A DNA stretch of 64,000 nucleotides from positions 22,755,190 through 22,819,189 of the forward strand of contig CM068553.1 in assembly GCA_035048495.1 (NCBI GenBank), given 5' to 3'. Made by a program: the position numbers and the translations under genes. This document shows positions 12,601-23,350 of the stretch, piece by piece. The notes under the pieces are model-generated. The model saw only the letters and a list, made by a program, of their open reading frames with translations, was not told the origin of the DNA and ran no database searches. Within the stretch, counting starts at the first letter, position 1. The number at the start of each line of letters is the position of its first letter. The stretch comes from Euptelea pleiosperma (Eukaryota; Streptophyta; Magnoliopsida; Ranunculales; Eupteleaceae).

Positions 12601-15395
12601 TTGAGCTACTCAACGAGCACAAATCTGCGATAGGGTGGACTATAGATGATATTCGTGGCATAGACCCCTCGGTGTGCCAACATCACATCTATCTTGAGGA
12701 TGAATCCAAAACCTCTCGAGAACACCAGAGGAGGTTGAACCCCGTCTTGAAGGATGTAGTCCGGGACGAGGTCCTTAAACTGTTAGATGCGGGTATCATT
12801 TACCCCATTTCCGATAGCAAATGGGTGAGTCCTATTCATGTCGTCCCTAAAAAGGCAGGATTCACAGTTGTGGAAAATGAGAACAAGGAAATGGTCACCC
12901 AGCGCCTGAAGAAAGGGTGGAGAGTCTGCATCGATTACCGACGACTCAACACCAACACTAGGAAGGACCATTTTCCTTTACCCTTCATAGACCAAATGTT
13001 GGAGAGACTAGCAGGTCACTCCTATTACTGCTTCCTCGATGGTTACTCAGGGTATAATCAAATACCCATCGCCCCTGAGGATCATGAGAAGACAACTTTC
13101 ACCTGTCCCTTTGGCACTTTTGCATATAAGCGCATGCCCTTTGGCCTCTGCAATGCACCCGCAACCTTTCAAAGGTGTATGATGAGCATATTCTCTGACA
13201 TGGTGGAAAAATTCCTCGAAGTCTTTATGGACGACTTCTCAGTTTTTGGGTCATCCTTTGATGACTGTCTGAACCATCTAGGGCTTGTACTTCACCGCTG
13301 TCAGGACAAGCGACTTGTCCTCAATTGGGAGAAATGCCACTTCATGGTGAAGAAGGGCATTGTTCTGGGACATGTCATTTCCCATCAGGGCATTGAGGTC
13401 GACAAAGCTAAAATCGATATCATCTCGACCTTGCCCATTCCTAAGTCCGTGCGTGACATCCGATCCTTTTTGGGACACGGAGGATTCTATAGGCGATTCA
13501 TCAAGGACTTCTCTCAAATCGCTCGACCTCTGTCCCATCTTCTGGCTAAAGATAGTCCTTTCGACTTTAATGCTGACTGTGTCAAGGCATTTGAGCGTCT
13601 CAAATCTGAGCTCACTACTGCGCCCATTATCCGTCCCCCGGATTGGACTCTACCTTTCGAGGTAATGTGCGATGCTTCTGACTTCGCATTAGGCGCCGTT
13701 CTAGGGCAGAGAGTTGACAAAAGGTCACACGTGATCTACTACGCGAGCAAAACTCTTAACTCTGCCCAAATGAATTACTCCACCACTGAGAAAGAACTCC
13801 TGGCGGTAGTCTTTGCCCTTGATAAATTCCGTCAGTACCTCTTAGCCACTAAGGTGGTCGTGTACACTGATCATGCAGCCCTTCGTTATCTCATGTCGAA
13901 AAAGGAAACCAAGCCTCGATTAATTCGATGGATTCTCTTACTGCAGGAATTCGACCTCGAGATTAAGGATAAGAAAGGAACTGAGAATGTAGTGGCTGAT
14001 CACTTGTCTAGACTGACTTTAGAGTCATCCTTCGACACCCAACCCATCCCTGAGACCTTTCCAGATGAACAACTGTTCGCCATTTCTATTAATCCTTGGT
14101 ATGCGGACATTGTCAACTACCTTGTCACCGAAGAAATGCCTTCACACTGGTCAAAACAGGACAAAAGCCAATTCCTAGCAAGAGTTAAGTACTACTCTTG
14201 GGATGACCCTTATTTGTATAAATACTGTCCTGACCAAATCATTCGTCTCTGTGTCCCTGAGTCGGACCAACTCAATATCTTGTCCTCATGTCACGACCAA
14301 CCTTGTGGTGGTCATTTCAGTACTAAGAAAACTGCAGAAAAAGTCCTGCAATGCGGATTCTACTGGCCTACACTATTTAAAGATGCCCATATCTACTGCA
14401 AAACCTGTCCTAATTGCCAGCATCTAGGCCGCATCTCCCAGAGGAACATGATGCCCCTCACTCCCATCCAGGTCGATGAAATATTTGACATTTGGGGCAT
14501 CGACTTCATGGGCCCCTTTCCCATTTCCTATGGTTTTGAGTACATTCTCCTTGCGGTAGACTATGTATCCAAATGGATAGAAGCCATTCCCACCAAGACC
14601 AATGACCACAAAGTGGTGGTCAAATTCCTAAAGGAGTTCATCTTCGCTCGATTCGGTGCCCCTAAGGCCATCATTAGTGATGGGGGCACCCATTTCTGCA
14701 ATAAGATATTCGAGAACTTAATGAAAAAGTATGGGGTAACCCACAAGGTTGCCCTAGCTTATCATCCGCAGACTAGTGGTCAAGTGGAGGTTTCTAATCG
14801 TCAGATCAAGCAGATCTTGGAGAAGACAGTCAATACCACACGTAAAGACTGGTCTACTCGTCTCACTGATGCTTTATGGGCATACAGAACCACCTACAAG
14901 ACCCCACTCAATATGTCTCCCTATCGTCTGGTCTTTGGGAAACCCTGTCATCTTCCGGTAGAGATTGAACATCGTGCCCTGTGGGCCATTAAGAAACTCA
15001 ACTTCGACCTCGACTCTGTAGGGGAGGAGAGAAAACTTCAAATGAATGAGTTAGAAGAACTCAGAAATGATGCCTACAACTTGTCCAAGAATTACAAAGC
15101 CAAAATGAAGTGGATACATGACAAGAGCATCCTCAGGAAAGAGTTCCATCCAGGACAGAAGGTCCTTCTTTATAATTCTCGTCTCCATCTCTTCCCTGGG
15201 AAACTGAAATCTAGGTGGACCGGTCCTTATACGGTCACCGCAGTCACACCCTTTGGGGCAATCACTATTGAGGATCCCAAGGATCACTCCTCATTCCAGG
15301 TAAATGGCCAGCGTCTTAAACAGTTCCATGAACTTGACGTATTATTCATTCAGACTTTTGAAATCGATCTCATCGATCCTGTCTATGTCGACTGA
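9630..15395 (+). CDS. Athila-type gag-pol polyprotein, intact
   Basis: One uninterrupted 1921-residue ORF encoding the capsid-like protein and replication enzymes of the element, which would act in cytoplasmic particles and then in the nucleus. In order: gag domain about 85-240; a CX2CX4HX4C zinc knuckle near 320; a proline/glutamine-rich linker 350-480; a Q-rich coiled-coil-like segment near 500-530; aspartic protease near 735 (DLGAS, the lineage's variant of D-S/T-G); reverse transcriptase about 1035-1290 (YRRLN near 1103, catalytic FMDD near 1199); RNase H near 1345 (CDASDFALG); integrase with an HHCC finger near 1553 and D, D, E near 1623, 1681 and 1717; then a C-terminal tail. No stop or frameshift is present. 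The first ATG is used; an internal ATG ([11 protein letters not shown], 9762) is also a plausible start, because the second copy lacks the first. Gag and pol share one frame. Confidence 0.95.
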   Translation: MPVWNRPNKRLIRSENHVPTVDPPLNSSPSLSPLASPNATTFVVMAVERPLIETFAPISANPPTRIILPPTTAVQFEIRPQTIQMLPTFRGLPREDPYSHIREFQHVILLFKNQNLDDDNVHLRVFPFSLKDRASDWLYSLPADSISSWKELVGKFMSKFYPMTRTNQMKQLIQDFRQKSDEKFFEAWDRFQDFLTKCPHHSIDKGNLVHVFYKGLTDESRTMVESMCQGKFLHQTPTDAYKFLGELGENSQHWTTDSEFSRTTSVQRTTKGHDATADTELRSVIQELSKSVSALAMSVQKPTQQSTPVMHVGHESPMESCTLCLQPTHTTEHCPLNEGWSNPLQEEVCAFSTYKPPTQNSYSQSYHPDTRNHPNFSWRPQSTQPQAQPPRQPQGMYPPGFNQPNRQFNQGQYQQSQYPSTQNQQFQQGQYSGQSSTFQNQQRVPQTFQNQPIVPTNSPAYNYNAPMSSSRELVPQLPLAAPQQSVPKPGIEDLLAQLITQQQQSMQRLEQQQQQSMLRLEQRLGNLEAEKAKGIFPSQPIANPKGNAKGAVYEIGSQSQSPNEKCQGEVQAVTTLRSGKTVDMGVQPPPVPSPAPITRTEETSTNPTSASSNSAPTSDILVQKSKAKDKSICRVKPPFPDRLVQDKRDQQFSEILDVFKDVQINIPFLSAIKQIPSYAKFLKDLCTVKRRTHVPKAAFLAEKATAFIQRNSVIKHKDPGSPTVQCEIGDNFSCTALLDLGASVNLIPFSVYQQLGLKDMKPTNVTLKLADQSIKIPRGIIEDVLVKVADFYYPVDFIILDTEPCQDNRIPVILGRPFLATANAHIGCRDGNMSIAFGNLKAEVNIFRLMQQDANREVTDEICAVESLIPDSTEDILKQCLEHFGADFATESAISDLNDLLETAPLIEIPAPLIEFEPLITMAREPILLLPTEVQPLQSVSSVTPISTPSAPILELKPLPTDLSYAYLGPKETYPVIIASALSASERKKLLELLNEHKSAIGWTIDDIRGIDPSVCQHHIYLEDESKTSREHQRRLNPVLKDVVRDEVLKLLDAGIIYPISDSKWVSPIHVVPKKAGFTVVENENKEMVTQRLKKGWRVCIDYRRLNTNTRKDHFPLPFIDQMLERLAGHSYYCFLDGYSGYNQIPIAPEDHEKTTFTCPFGTFAYKRMPFGLCNAPATFQRCMMSIFSDMVEKFLEVFMDDFSVFGSSFDDCLNHLGLVLHRCQDKRLVLNWEKCHFMVKKGIVLGHVISHQGIEVDKAKIDIISTLPIPKSVRDIRSFLGHGGFYRRFIKDFSQIARPLSHLLAKDSPFDFNADCVKAFERLKSELTTAPIIRPPDWTLPFEVMCDASDFALGAVLGQRVDKRSHVIYYASKTLNSAQMNYSTTEKELLAVVFALDKFRQYLLATKVVVYTDHAALRYLMSKKETKPRLIRWILLLQEFDLEIKDKKGTENVVADHLSRLTLESSFDTQPIPETFPDEQLFAISINPWYADIVNYLVTEEMPSHWSKQDKSQFLARVKYYSWDDPYLYKYCPDQIIRLCVPESDQLNILSSCHDQPCGGHFSTKKTAEKVLQCGFYWPTLFKDAHIYCKTCPNCQHLGRISQRNMMPLTPIQVDEIFDIWGIDFMGPFPISYGFEYILLAVDYVSKWIEAIPTKTNDHKVVVKFLKEFIFARFGAPKAIISDGGTHFCNKIFENLMKKYGVTHKVALAYHPQTSGQVEVSNRQIKQILEKTVNTTRKDWSTRLTDALWAYRTTYKTPLNMSPYRLVFGKPCHLPVEIEHRALWAIKKLNFDLDSVGEERKLQMNELEELRNDAYNLSKNYKAKMKWIHDKSILRKEFHPGQKVLLYNSRLHLFPGKLKSRWTGPYTVTAVTPFGAITIEDPKDHSSFQVNGQRLKQFHELDVLFIQTFEIDLIDPVYVD

Positions 15396-15429
15396 TGATC
15401 CACTCAGTCTCCTGTGCTCCAACTTGGTT

Positions 15430-15448
15430 GGGGGTGCCTGTCACCCCC
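15430..15448 (+). other. GC hairpin just downstream of the pol stop
   Basis: GGGGGTG (15430-15436), a 5-base loop, then CACCCCC (15442-15448). The 7-bp stem lies 35 bases after the stop codon and overlaps a polypurine-like GGTTGGGGG. Its function is unknown. Confidence 0.6.
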
Positions 15449-15744
15449 GTTGTGTCTGGCTGAAGACGTAAAACTTAGCACTTTCGGAAAGGCAATTCCG
15501 GTATTCCTAGAGTACATGAGTCTCATGCATTTGTTATTACTGTTATATCTCTGAAAATACAGGTACATTCATTCTTCCAATCATCAGGTACCACACACTG
15601 TCGAGTTTCTGCCGACTTGGTAACATCCTTCCTGAATCTTTGCATCATCATCACTGATTTTTCATCATGTTATGTCCCGTTCATGAGCACCGAGGACGGT
15701 GCTGTATTTTGGTTGGGGTGGGTATTTACCAAAACTCATGTCTT

Positions 15745-15779
<35 letters not shown>

Positions 15780-17311
15780 TTTTATTTTTTGGGGTGATTT
15801 CCGATGTTCTCCAAAAGTTTTCTAGAATTTTAAAAAAATGTGTCAAATACCCTGACTTTGATTAGCTAAAAACCTTCGTTAAGTCAGTATTGAGGATGTC
15901 AATTTTTGTTTAAGTTAGCGTTGAGTCAAGTCAAGCGTGACTACAGCAGGTTTGAAAACTCAGAAAAACTCATATTCGGCACAATTGTACACTATCAACA
16001 TCAGAGTCATCCTAAGTTTTGAAACTCTAGAGATCCTGTGAGAATAATTGTGGAGACCTAACCCAGTGAGTTTTCGAGCCTTTAATCATTTCAGAGAGTT
16101 ATACAATAATCCTGAGTCAATGGATGACTCACTATTCTTCATGCCCGCAATATTCGTTGAGAGATCTCATTATCTTTTGCTTCGATCATAAAACTCGGAA
16201 CGACATCAACATTGGATTACTACGACAGAACCTTCTCTATATCCAGTCAAGACAGTATACATGATAGTGCAAACCCTAGAAAATGATTTAGGCCATTTTT
16301 TCTGAACCATTCAGCCTTTTTACTCACCTGAATTATACTTCACTAGACACCCTTTGAACCTTTCTATAAAAGCCTTTTCTTTGCAAACCCATCAACCTAA
16401 AATCCAGTCCAGCTACGAAACATGACTGGCTACCCTTATTTTGAGATGGACAAAAGAATAACTGATGTGGGTGTACCGTGAAAAGAAAAGTAAAGAAGAA
16501 GAATCAAAAGGAAAAGAAAGTGGTTCAAGCTGAAAACAAAATATGGAAAGAAAGTATGAAAAAGTGCTGAAAAGAAATTGAGCAGTCTCAGAAATATCAA
16601 GAAAAAGAGAAAAATACGAAAAAAGGAAAAAGAACCAGATAATGGTGTTACGTCGCAGAAAAAAATGCAAGAAAATGGCAATATCCTCTCAAGATCTTTG
16701 AAATCCTGTATCCCTTTATCTCTCTACACCTGACCTAAGCCTCATTACAACCCAGGAAAGTCCTACTTGATTCTAGGATAGTACGATCATAAAATGTGGA
16801 GATTGGAGAAAGAGAAGCTATAGAGTTTGATCTGACGTTCCCGAGTGAAGTGGTATTCCAATCATGAGATCTTCTTCTGTTAAAGATGTCCTTCCTTCAA
16901 ATAAAACATATGTGAGATCTTTTGCCTCTTTATATTAAATACATCTCCTCACATATAAATTGAGAGAAAAGAAGAAAACCCTTCTTGTGTGATTCTATTC
17001 TGAGTACTGAACATGTGAGATTTGAGGTCGAGACATAAAAACTTAGAGGTGATCTGGAAATCTTTACTGTCGGATGATGAGAATGTTGAGCACACACACA
17101 CGCAGAGTCTGACTATTCTGGGTCATGATTATCAGTCTGTAGTCTTGCCAAGACTCTCCAACTCTTCGCTAGCACGTAACTATTTTTGCATCCATTCAAT
17201 TATTTGACGAACGATGTTTTCCCTGAGCTAATATGAAAAAGTGTGCAGCATGTGCAGAGCCCTTTTAAGCTCATTTATTTCGCACTAATTGCCAAGGATT
17301 GGCAATATGCT

Positions 17312-17323
17312 GGTTGGGGGTTG
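17312..17323 (+). other. Polypurine tract (PPT)
   Basis: GGTTGGGGGTTG directly abuts the TG of the 3' LTR, the position where plus-strand DNA synthesis is primed. The tract contains four T residues, so it is imperfect, but similar G-rich motifs recur upstream at 15426 and 15711. Confidence 0.65.
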
Positions 17324-19509
17324 TGATATTCGCTCAAAAGTGCTTATTTTAAGCAATTATCCTGTTAGCGTTATTGCATTCTCCCACGTTAAAATACTCT
17401 ATTTATCTACTTTTTTACGTAAGAGTCTCTTTTGTTGCATAGAACACACTTTTCTGGACGAAATGGTATATTTGCATGCATTAAACACATTTTTGGAAGT
17501 CTAGACATTGAGTCGTTCTGATAAAGTCTCATTACGCGCTTCTTCTGTCGCAGGAAACCCCGATGGGACAATTCTCGAGAATGCGGGCCCACAACTGACT
17601 GCTAGAGCCTTGGATCAAAGTATAAAGAGCTAGTGGACTTAGAAAAGAAGATATGAGCCAAGAACGGAAAGAGCCTGAGAGTCAGAAAGCCTGAGGGAAG
17701 ATCAAAAGAGAAGGAGAGCCAAACTCTCCAAGAAGAAATTAAGGAGAATAAAGCTCAATCAACTAACACAAGATGAAGACTTGACTAGTTGGTGAAGCTT
17801 GCAGAAGACCAAGTCAAAGATCAGGGTTCAAGACCCTCTGCTAGCATTTTTCTCCTTTATTTTGTAATATTTTCTCTCTCCTCTCTCTAAAACCCTGAGT
17901 TCCACATCTTATGGTCATCCTTCGCTCACCACGTGCCCTCATCATCATCATCTGAGCCATACGATCATCTGTCCGACCGTCGGATAATTCAGATTATCTG
18001 CCCAATCATCCGCTCACCATCCGATCGCCACTAGATCTCCATCATCTCCATTCATATCCATTAGATTCTCCTAATAATCCGATCCTCTCTCCTTCCTCAG
18101 TCACTCAATCCTATGGCCTACCTTGGCTAATCTCCACCGTCCGATGATCCATCCGATCATCACCATCCCAGTATACTGTCCGATCACTATTAAATCACTC
18201 ATCCAATCATCATCACACCCAATCACCTCATCATCCACACAAATAATGTTGCCGGCCACAAATCATATGGAGGAGATAATTTTCGAACATGGGATGCGGT
18301 ACACGCTCACACATGCAATCATGTTCATGAGATGAGGTGGCACCGACTTTTGCAAGGAAAGGGGCATACCAAAAATAAAATGGTTTTATGGTGGGCATTC
18401 ATTTAAATGGAAAAGATTTGAAAAGAAATTTCAAAAACATCAATTTGTTTACAAAAAAAAAAAAAAAGGGGGGGGTATTAAATTTTAGACCATGGGTCTC
18501 CATTAGATAGAAACCCGCAGTTTCTATTAAAAAAAAAAAAATCCTTCACCATTTTTAGAAACCCCCAACGCCCCATAAAAGAGGATCGTTTTCCTTGCAA
18601 AAGGGCGTTTTTCCTCTTGATGTTTTTGGGAACCCTAGCCGCCCCCTCCATTAACTTCCATCTACATCCATTAGCGCCAAAAAAAAAAAAAACCCTCCAA
18701 GCCATCCATCACACTTTGGCATTCTCCATCCCTTGACTCACTCTCTCTCTCTCTCTCATCTCACTCCCCACGTTCCCAAAAACCGTCCTCACCCCACCGT
18801 CTCTCAAAAGAAAAATAAAAATAAAAAAAAGAGAGGAGGAAAAGGAGAAGAGTAGAAGAAGAAAAGAGGAGGAGGCGGTCTACACCTCCTCCACCGCATC
18901 CAATAAGGCCTGCACACAGAGTTGCAGGTCTGATCTTCTCCTCTCCACGTTCTTTTCTCTCCCCACGTTTTCTTCTCCTCATTCCCTCCATAAAACCCTA
19001 ACGCCTCCCTCATTCCTCCCTGGTGTACCGCCTCCTCTCCACCACTTCACCACGACCTGCAACGTTGAGTTGCAGGTCTGCTTCGCTAAGCCACCACACA
19101 AAAGAAAAAAAAAAAAAAAAAGAACCAGAAAAAGAAAGAGGGGAGAAGAGAAGAGAAGAGAGGAAGAAGGGGGATACCTACCTACTGGATCGCCCTCCCC
19201 TTTGCCATCCACATCCATCCACCAGCAGCCAACGTCCAGCCGCCTTCTTCAAGGCGTCTCACTTCACCACCGCCTGCACTGCCTGAACCTCCATTGTTGC
19301 TGCCTTCTCCAGCCGCCCTCCAAATCACAGGTCATCTCCCTCATAAGATCGGCAGGAGCACCACCATTTTTTGTCCCAGCCTTCGTTCTCTACAGGACGT
19401 CATCTTCATTCTTCTTCCACACCTTGCTGGCCCTTCTCCCCCCCATTCTCCACCACGTTCCACAATCTCCTCTCTCATCTTTCCCTCCTTCTTCACCGTT
19501 TTCTTCAAG

Positions 19510-19540
<31 letters not shown>

Positions 19541-20262
19541 AGCAAAAAAAAAGATAGAAGAAGAAAAGAGAGGAGGCTTACCTCCTCTGGAGTTGCTGCC
19601 ATCCTCACCTTGCAGGCCACTACAACATCAGCCACCACCATCCAGCCGCTCTCTCCTTTGGCCGATCCTAATCACTTAGGGTAAGTGGTCATGAGTTTTC
19701 TTTTTCTCTCTAGATCTCTCTTAGTCTCTTTTCTCTCTCTTGTTTTATTTTTCTCTCTCTTTAATTGTCACTTTCTCTCTCTAGACCTTTCTAGCATCAC
19801 TTTCTCTCTCCCCCATATTTTCTCTCTCTAGGATAGCCATCTTCGATATTTCTCTCTCTACATTTTCTCATTTCTCTCTCTAATTTTTATGGCTTTCTAG
19901 GTTATTGTTGAATTTAATTTGATTTTGTAAGACTCATTGAGGATGAATAAAATTATTATTTTTGCATTTGTTAGTTTACTTTTGTGTTTTTTGGTTGTTT
20001 GTGGTAATTTCTCTCTCTAAAAATCACTAAGAATGTTTTAAATCCATCACCATTCTCACCTCTCCATGTTTTCTTGATAAAAATCCGTCATTTCATGTCT
20101 TTGAATTACGCACACTAACCCCGAGTGCGGACGATACCCGACACGAGCCACTGTACAACCCTGTGATTTTTGTAGGATTTGAGTGAACAAGATTCGGATA
20201 ATTACAAAAATTGTTGATTCTAGGGTTTCCGTAACCAACGACGCGGAAAAATCCTACTTTCA
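17324..20262 (+). repeat. 3' LTR of the complete Athila element
   Basis: A 2939-bp near-copy of 4979-7916 followed by the target duplication AGAAC (20263-20267). Visible differences include scattered transitions (for example C to A in the CAGGCCGTC context) and homopolymer length changes. Its AATAAA lies at 19946-19951. Confidence 0.95.
19946..19951 (+). terminator. Likely polyadenylation signal in the 3' LTR
   Basis: AATAAA in the same context as in the 5' LTR (GGATGAATAAAATTATT). This is the copy that would end the element's genomic transcript. Confidence 0.55.
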
Positions 20263-20267
20263 AGAAC

Positions 20268-22356
20268 AGCGTGGCCATTAGGTAGAGCAGCACAGTGGAG
20301 GAGATGGCCTTGGTTCTTGGTGAAATCTGGCCGGTATTGCAAATGGTCTTGGAGGCAGGCGGTGAGTTGCCGATGGTGCTAGAGTTGCAGGTGGTTGGAG
20401 GGGAGGAGAGAGACTGTGGTTGTGGTTGGGCCTGCCGGAGTAGCAGGTCCGGCCAAGCCGTGTAGTCCAAGAAGTAGAGGGAGATCAAACTGTGCTATTA
20501 GATAGCACCATTTTCAATTCACAAGTGGAGAGGATGACTTGGTGGGGGGTGTTGTTCTTGGTGCGCCCAGCAAGAGGAAGAGCGCCTTTTGGATGTAGCG
20601 GGTGTTGGCTGTAGATGGTGCAGGCGGCAACAAGTGAGAGGAAGGCTCGAGAGTAGAGGACGTGTGGAAGAAAGAGAGGGCGACGAGCAAGAGGAGGCGA
20701 CGTCCAGCAAGGAGGTCGGGAGGCTCTTCTTCTTCTTCCCTTCTCTTCTCTTCTTTTTATTTATTTTATTTTTTATTTTTTTTCTAATGTAAAAAGGGGA
20801 AAAGGGAAGAGATGAAGAGAGGAATGAGGACGACTGGGGGTAGGGTTTCTTTTGTGAAAAATGTGGGTGAGAGAGAATGGAGTAGGGATGGCTAGGTCTA
20901 TGGGAGAGAATGGAATGTGAGAGAAGAGATCCTCTCCACTTGAAAGAGTATATATATAAGTCCAATTCTCCTTAAATCTGGACGTCTAGTTACTCATTGA
21001 GGTGAACCCCAGCCACATACTCGTCTCTTTTCTTTTGACGTTTTTGCCCCTATCTTTTTCTAAAATTTTCAAAAGAAAAACTCTATTTCAAAGATTTCTC
21101 ATTTGAATCACCACCATTGATCTTCTATGTTGATCATGGCCAGCAAGAGTTCTCTTCATTTCTTGCTAAAAATACCCAACAAAGTTATCAATCCCTATCT
21201 TTACTTCTAGTCATCACCTTGCTACCTCTACTTTCCTTTTTGGACAGCCAATAAAAGATCTTCTCAATCAGCGCTATATTTCTTCTCATAATCCAACCAC
21301 TTGTCTCCATTAGATCGGCATGTTTTTTTATCCAATGACCAATAGCACTAAATCACGATGGTTCACCCACGATCTTAAACCATCAAATTGTTGGGCCACA
21401 CTTGAATGGTCCATACATCTTCTGTGAGCTGAGACTTTTTTTTTATTAAAGTCCTTCATTTAATAAGTTCTCCATGCATTCAATGCCACATCATCAGTGC
21501 TATTATTGGGTGACCCAAATACATCGTTTAGTCCTTGGTTCACATGTGTCCCACAAATTGGTCCATATCCCATCCCACACCTGTTTCACGATTGAGCATT
21601 TTGGATCACCTTTTGCCACTTGCCCATTGATTGCCTCACATGCTTGATGTTTCACCACTTGCTAGAACTGTAGGCACCGCTTTAATCCATATTGTGTGCT
21701 TTAGTTGCTCATGTACTCAGACCATGATCTTGGTGGTGTGGTCCACTACCTTTTTCGGATTGAATTTGGGCTTAACATACAATGGACTATGGGCCTTAGT
21801 TGAACAACGCTTGGACTTGAGTTCTGGCATTCTCCTTTTGGTCCTGGGTTTGATTACCCTTGCATTCTCGATTCCAAAATCAATGGATTTACTCCTCAAG
21901 TCTAGATTTATCTACTTTTTGGCATTCAAGTTCAGTTGCGGTCCCTCATTGATTCACTAATTCTGTTTACTCTCTTGGTTCTTAGTCCGGCTTTACGATC
22001 ATCTAGCTCAGCCCGTACTTGGCCCATATCCTCTTGTTTTGGCCTGCTGGCTCTTTAAGCTTTGATAGTAGGATTTGGTGGTCGATTGTGGGCCCACATT
22101 CCCTCAAAATCGTTCGATTAGTGTCTCTACGATAGAAAAAATATGTAATGAGATTTAATCAACATATCTTTATATCTAGACGTCCAGAAATGTGTTTGAT
22201 GCATGCAGATATACCATTTTGTCCATAAAGATGTGTTCTAAGCAATGAAAGAGACTCTTACGTAGAAAAGTAGATAAATAGGAAAGTTTTACGTAGGAGA
22301 GTGCGATAACGTTAATAGGATAATGGCTTAAAATAAGCACTTTTAAGCAAATATTA
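20268..22356 (-). repeat. Right piece of interrupted LTR C
   Basis: Continuation of the minus LTR at 4469-4978 after the inserted Athila element. It ends GCACTTTTAAGCAAATATTA at 22356, a mutated family terminus (usually ATATCA). This and its general divergence mark it as older than its neighbours. ORFs such as 21631-21960 inside it resemble nothing known. No gene is seen. Confidence 0.65.
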
Positions 22357-22800
22357 ACAATCCGAGATCGAGATATATAACAGTAGCTGTTCTTTTCGCT
22401 CTGGCTTAGACAGAATGGGAACTTTTTTGAGATATTCTTTCAAACTCTGAAAAGCCTTATCACACTCTTCCATCCACTCGAATCTGCTCTATTTCCTTAG
22501 AAGGTGAAATAATGGTCGACGCCTATCCGAGGATTTTGAAATAAATCGGTTCAAAGCCATGGTTACCCCAGCAAGCTTCTGTACCTACTTCTTATTGCTT
22601 GGGGACGGCATGTCTTGAAGTGCCCGAATCTGATCTGGGTTTGCCTCTATTCCCCTCTTGGTTACTATGTGAACGTGAAACTTTCTCGACGACACCCCGA
22701 ATGTACACTTCTCTTGGTTTAACTTCATTCGATATTCTCTCAGTATTCGAAAAGTTTCATCTAGGTATTCTAAGTAGTGTTGCCGACTAGTGATCTTTGA
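22357..22800 (-). pseudogene. Decayed Ty3/gypsy (Tat-like) reverse transcriptase fragment
   Basis: Translated on the minus strand with the stops ignored, this reads as the end of a gypsy reverse transcriptase and the connection to RNase H: KLNQEKCTFGV, RGIEANPDQI, LAGVTMALNRFISKSSD, EECDKAFQSLKEYL. The order and spacing fit Tat/Ogre-type elements, not Athila. At least two in-frame stops are present, and the catalytic YxDD part is missing. LTR C truncates one side and a copia LTR the other. It is a dead fossil into which LTR C inserted. Confidence 0.8.
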
Positions 22801-22814
22801 AATTCTCTTTTAAT

Positions 22815-23350
22815 TACCAGGTTAAGTCCTAGAGGGGGGTGAATAGGACAATTTTTAATTCCTCTACGAATTCTTTATGGATTAAAAAATTATTGATCAC
22901 ACAAAGCGGAAAAGGATCAAGCAATTAATACATCAATCATCCACAGAAGCATAGATTTGAGAAACAATTATGCAAACATTCACAATCACACGAGACTCAG
23001 ATTTATAGTGGTTCGGTGACTCCGCACCTACGTCCACTGTCCAATACTCACCACGAGTAGTATTATATTATTTCAATCATGCATTATAACATTTCCAATC
23101 GAAATAAATAATCAACCAACTAAGATTCCACTTAGTCTCAATCTAACGAGAATCGCTTCTCGCTCTCCTAGAGAGTCAGCCTAGGCCAGTAGTCTATTTA
23201 GAGAAATTCTTTTCTCTTGGATCTACAATCCACAACTCAATTAGATGAGTCCACACTCATCCACCAATCACAAAATAATAGTGTTCACAAATATCAAATT
23301 CTATCAACAAGGTATTGGTTCATAGAAACGCTTACCTCTCGATGAATACG
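22815..23350 (-). repeat. Left piece of a SIRE-like copia LTR
   Basis: It starts with a GTCCTAGAGGGGGGTGAATAGG-like stretch (about 22827-22849), a text typical of the 3' end of copia SIRE/Maximus LTRs read in reverse. It also has the usual 'deduced from deadlines' layout of such LTRs: ACTCCGCACCTACGTCCAC near 23020. LTR F interrupts it at 23350. The other part is at 30324-31298. An adjacent TGGTAATTAAAAGAG (minus) may be a ruined tRNA-Met primer site. Confidence 0.5.

Larger units (their letters stand above)
15396..17323 (+). other. 3' non-coding region of the Athila element
   Basis: Nearly 2 kb between the pol stop and the 3' LTR. It has no ORF longer than about 85 codons and no env-like protein. 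It contains a hairpin just after the stop, a 30-base poly(A) run at about 15749-15777 and three GGTTGGGG polypurine-like motifs (about 15426, 15711 and 17312). Confidence 0.8.
4979..20262 (+). mobile_element. Complete Athila-lineage Ty3/gypsy retrotransposon
   Basis: A 15,284-bp LTR retrotransposon with every expected part: 5' LTR (4979-7916), primer binding site (7919-7932), long leader, gag-pol ORF (9630-15395), non-coding 3' region, polypurine tract (17312-17323) and 3' LTR (17324-20262). It is flanked by AGAAC at 4974-4978 and 20263-20267. The LTRs are 2938 and 2939 bp and differ by only about 20 substitutions by eye plus homopolymer lengths, so the insertion is young. The reverse transcriptase carries FMDDFSVFG, and the [10 protein letters not shown] and IEVDKAKID stretches point to the Athila lineage. 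No env-like ORF is present, although many Athila elements have one. Confidence 0.95.

Noticed and set aside
15617..15865. Possible small env-like ORF after pol
   Set aside because: 82 codons with a lysine run from a poly(A) tract; no signal peptide or membrane pattern.
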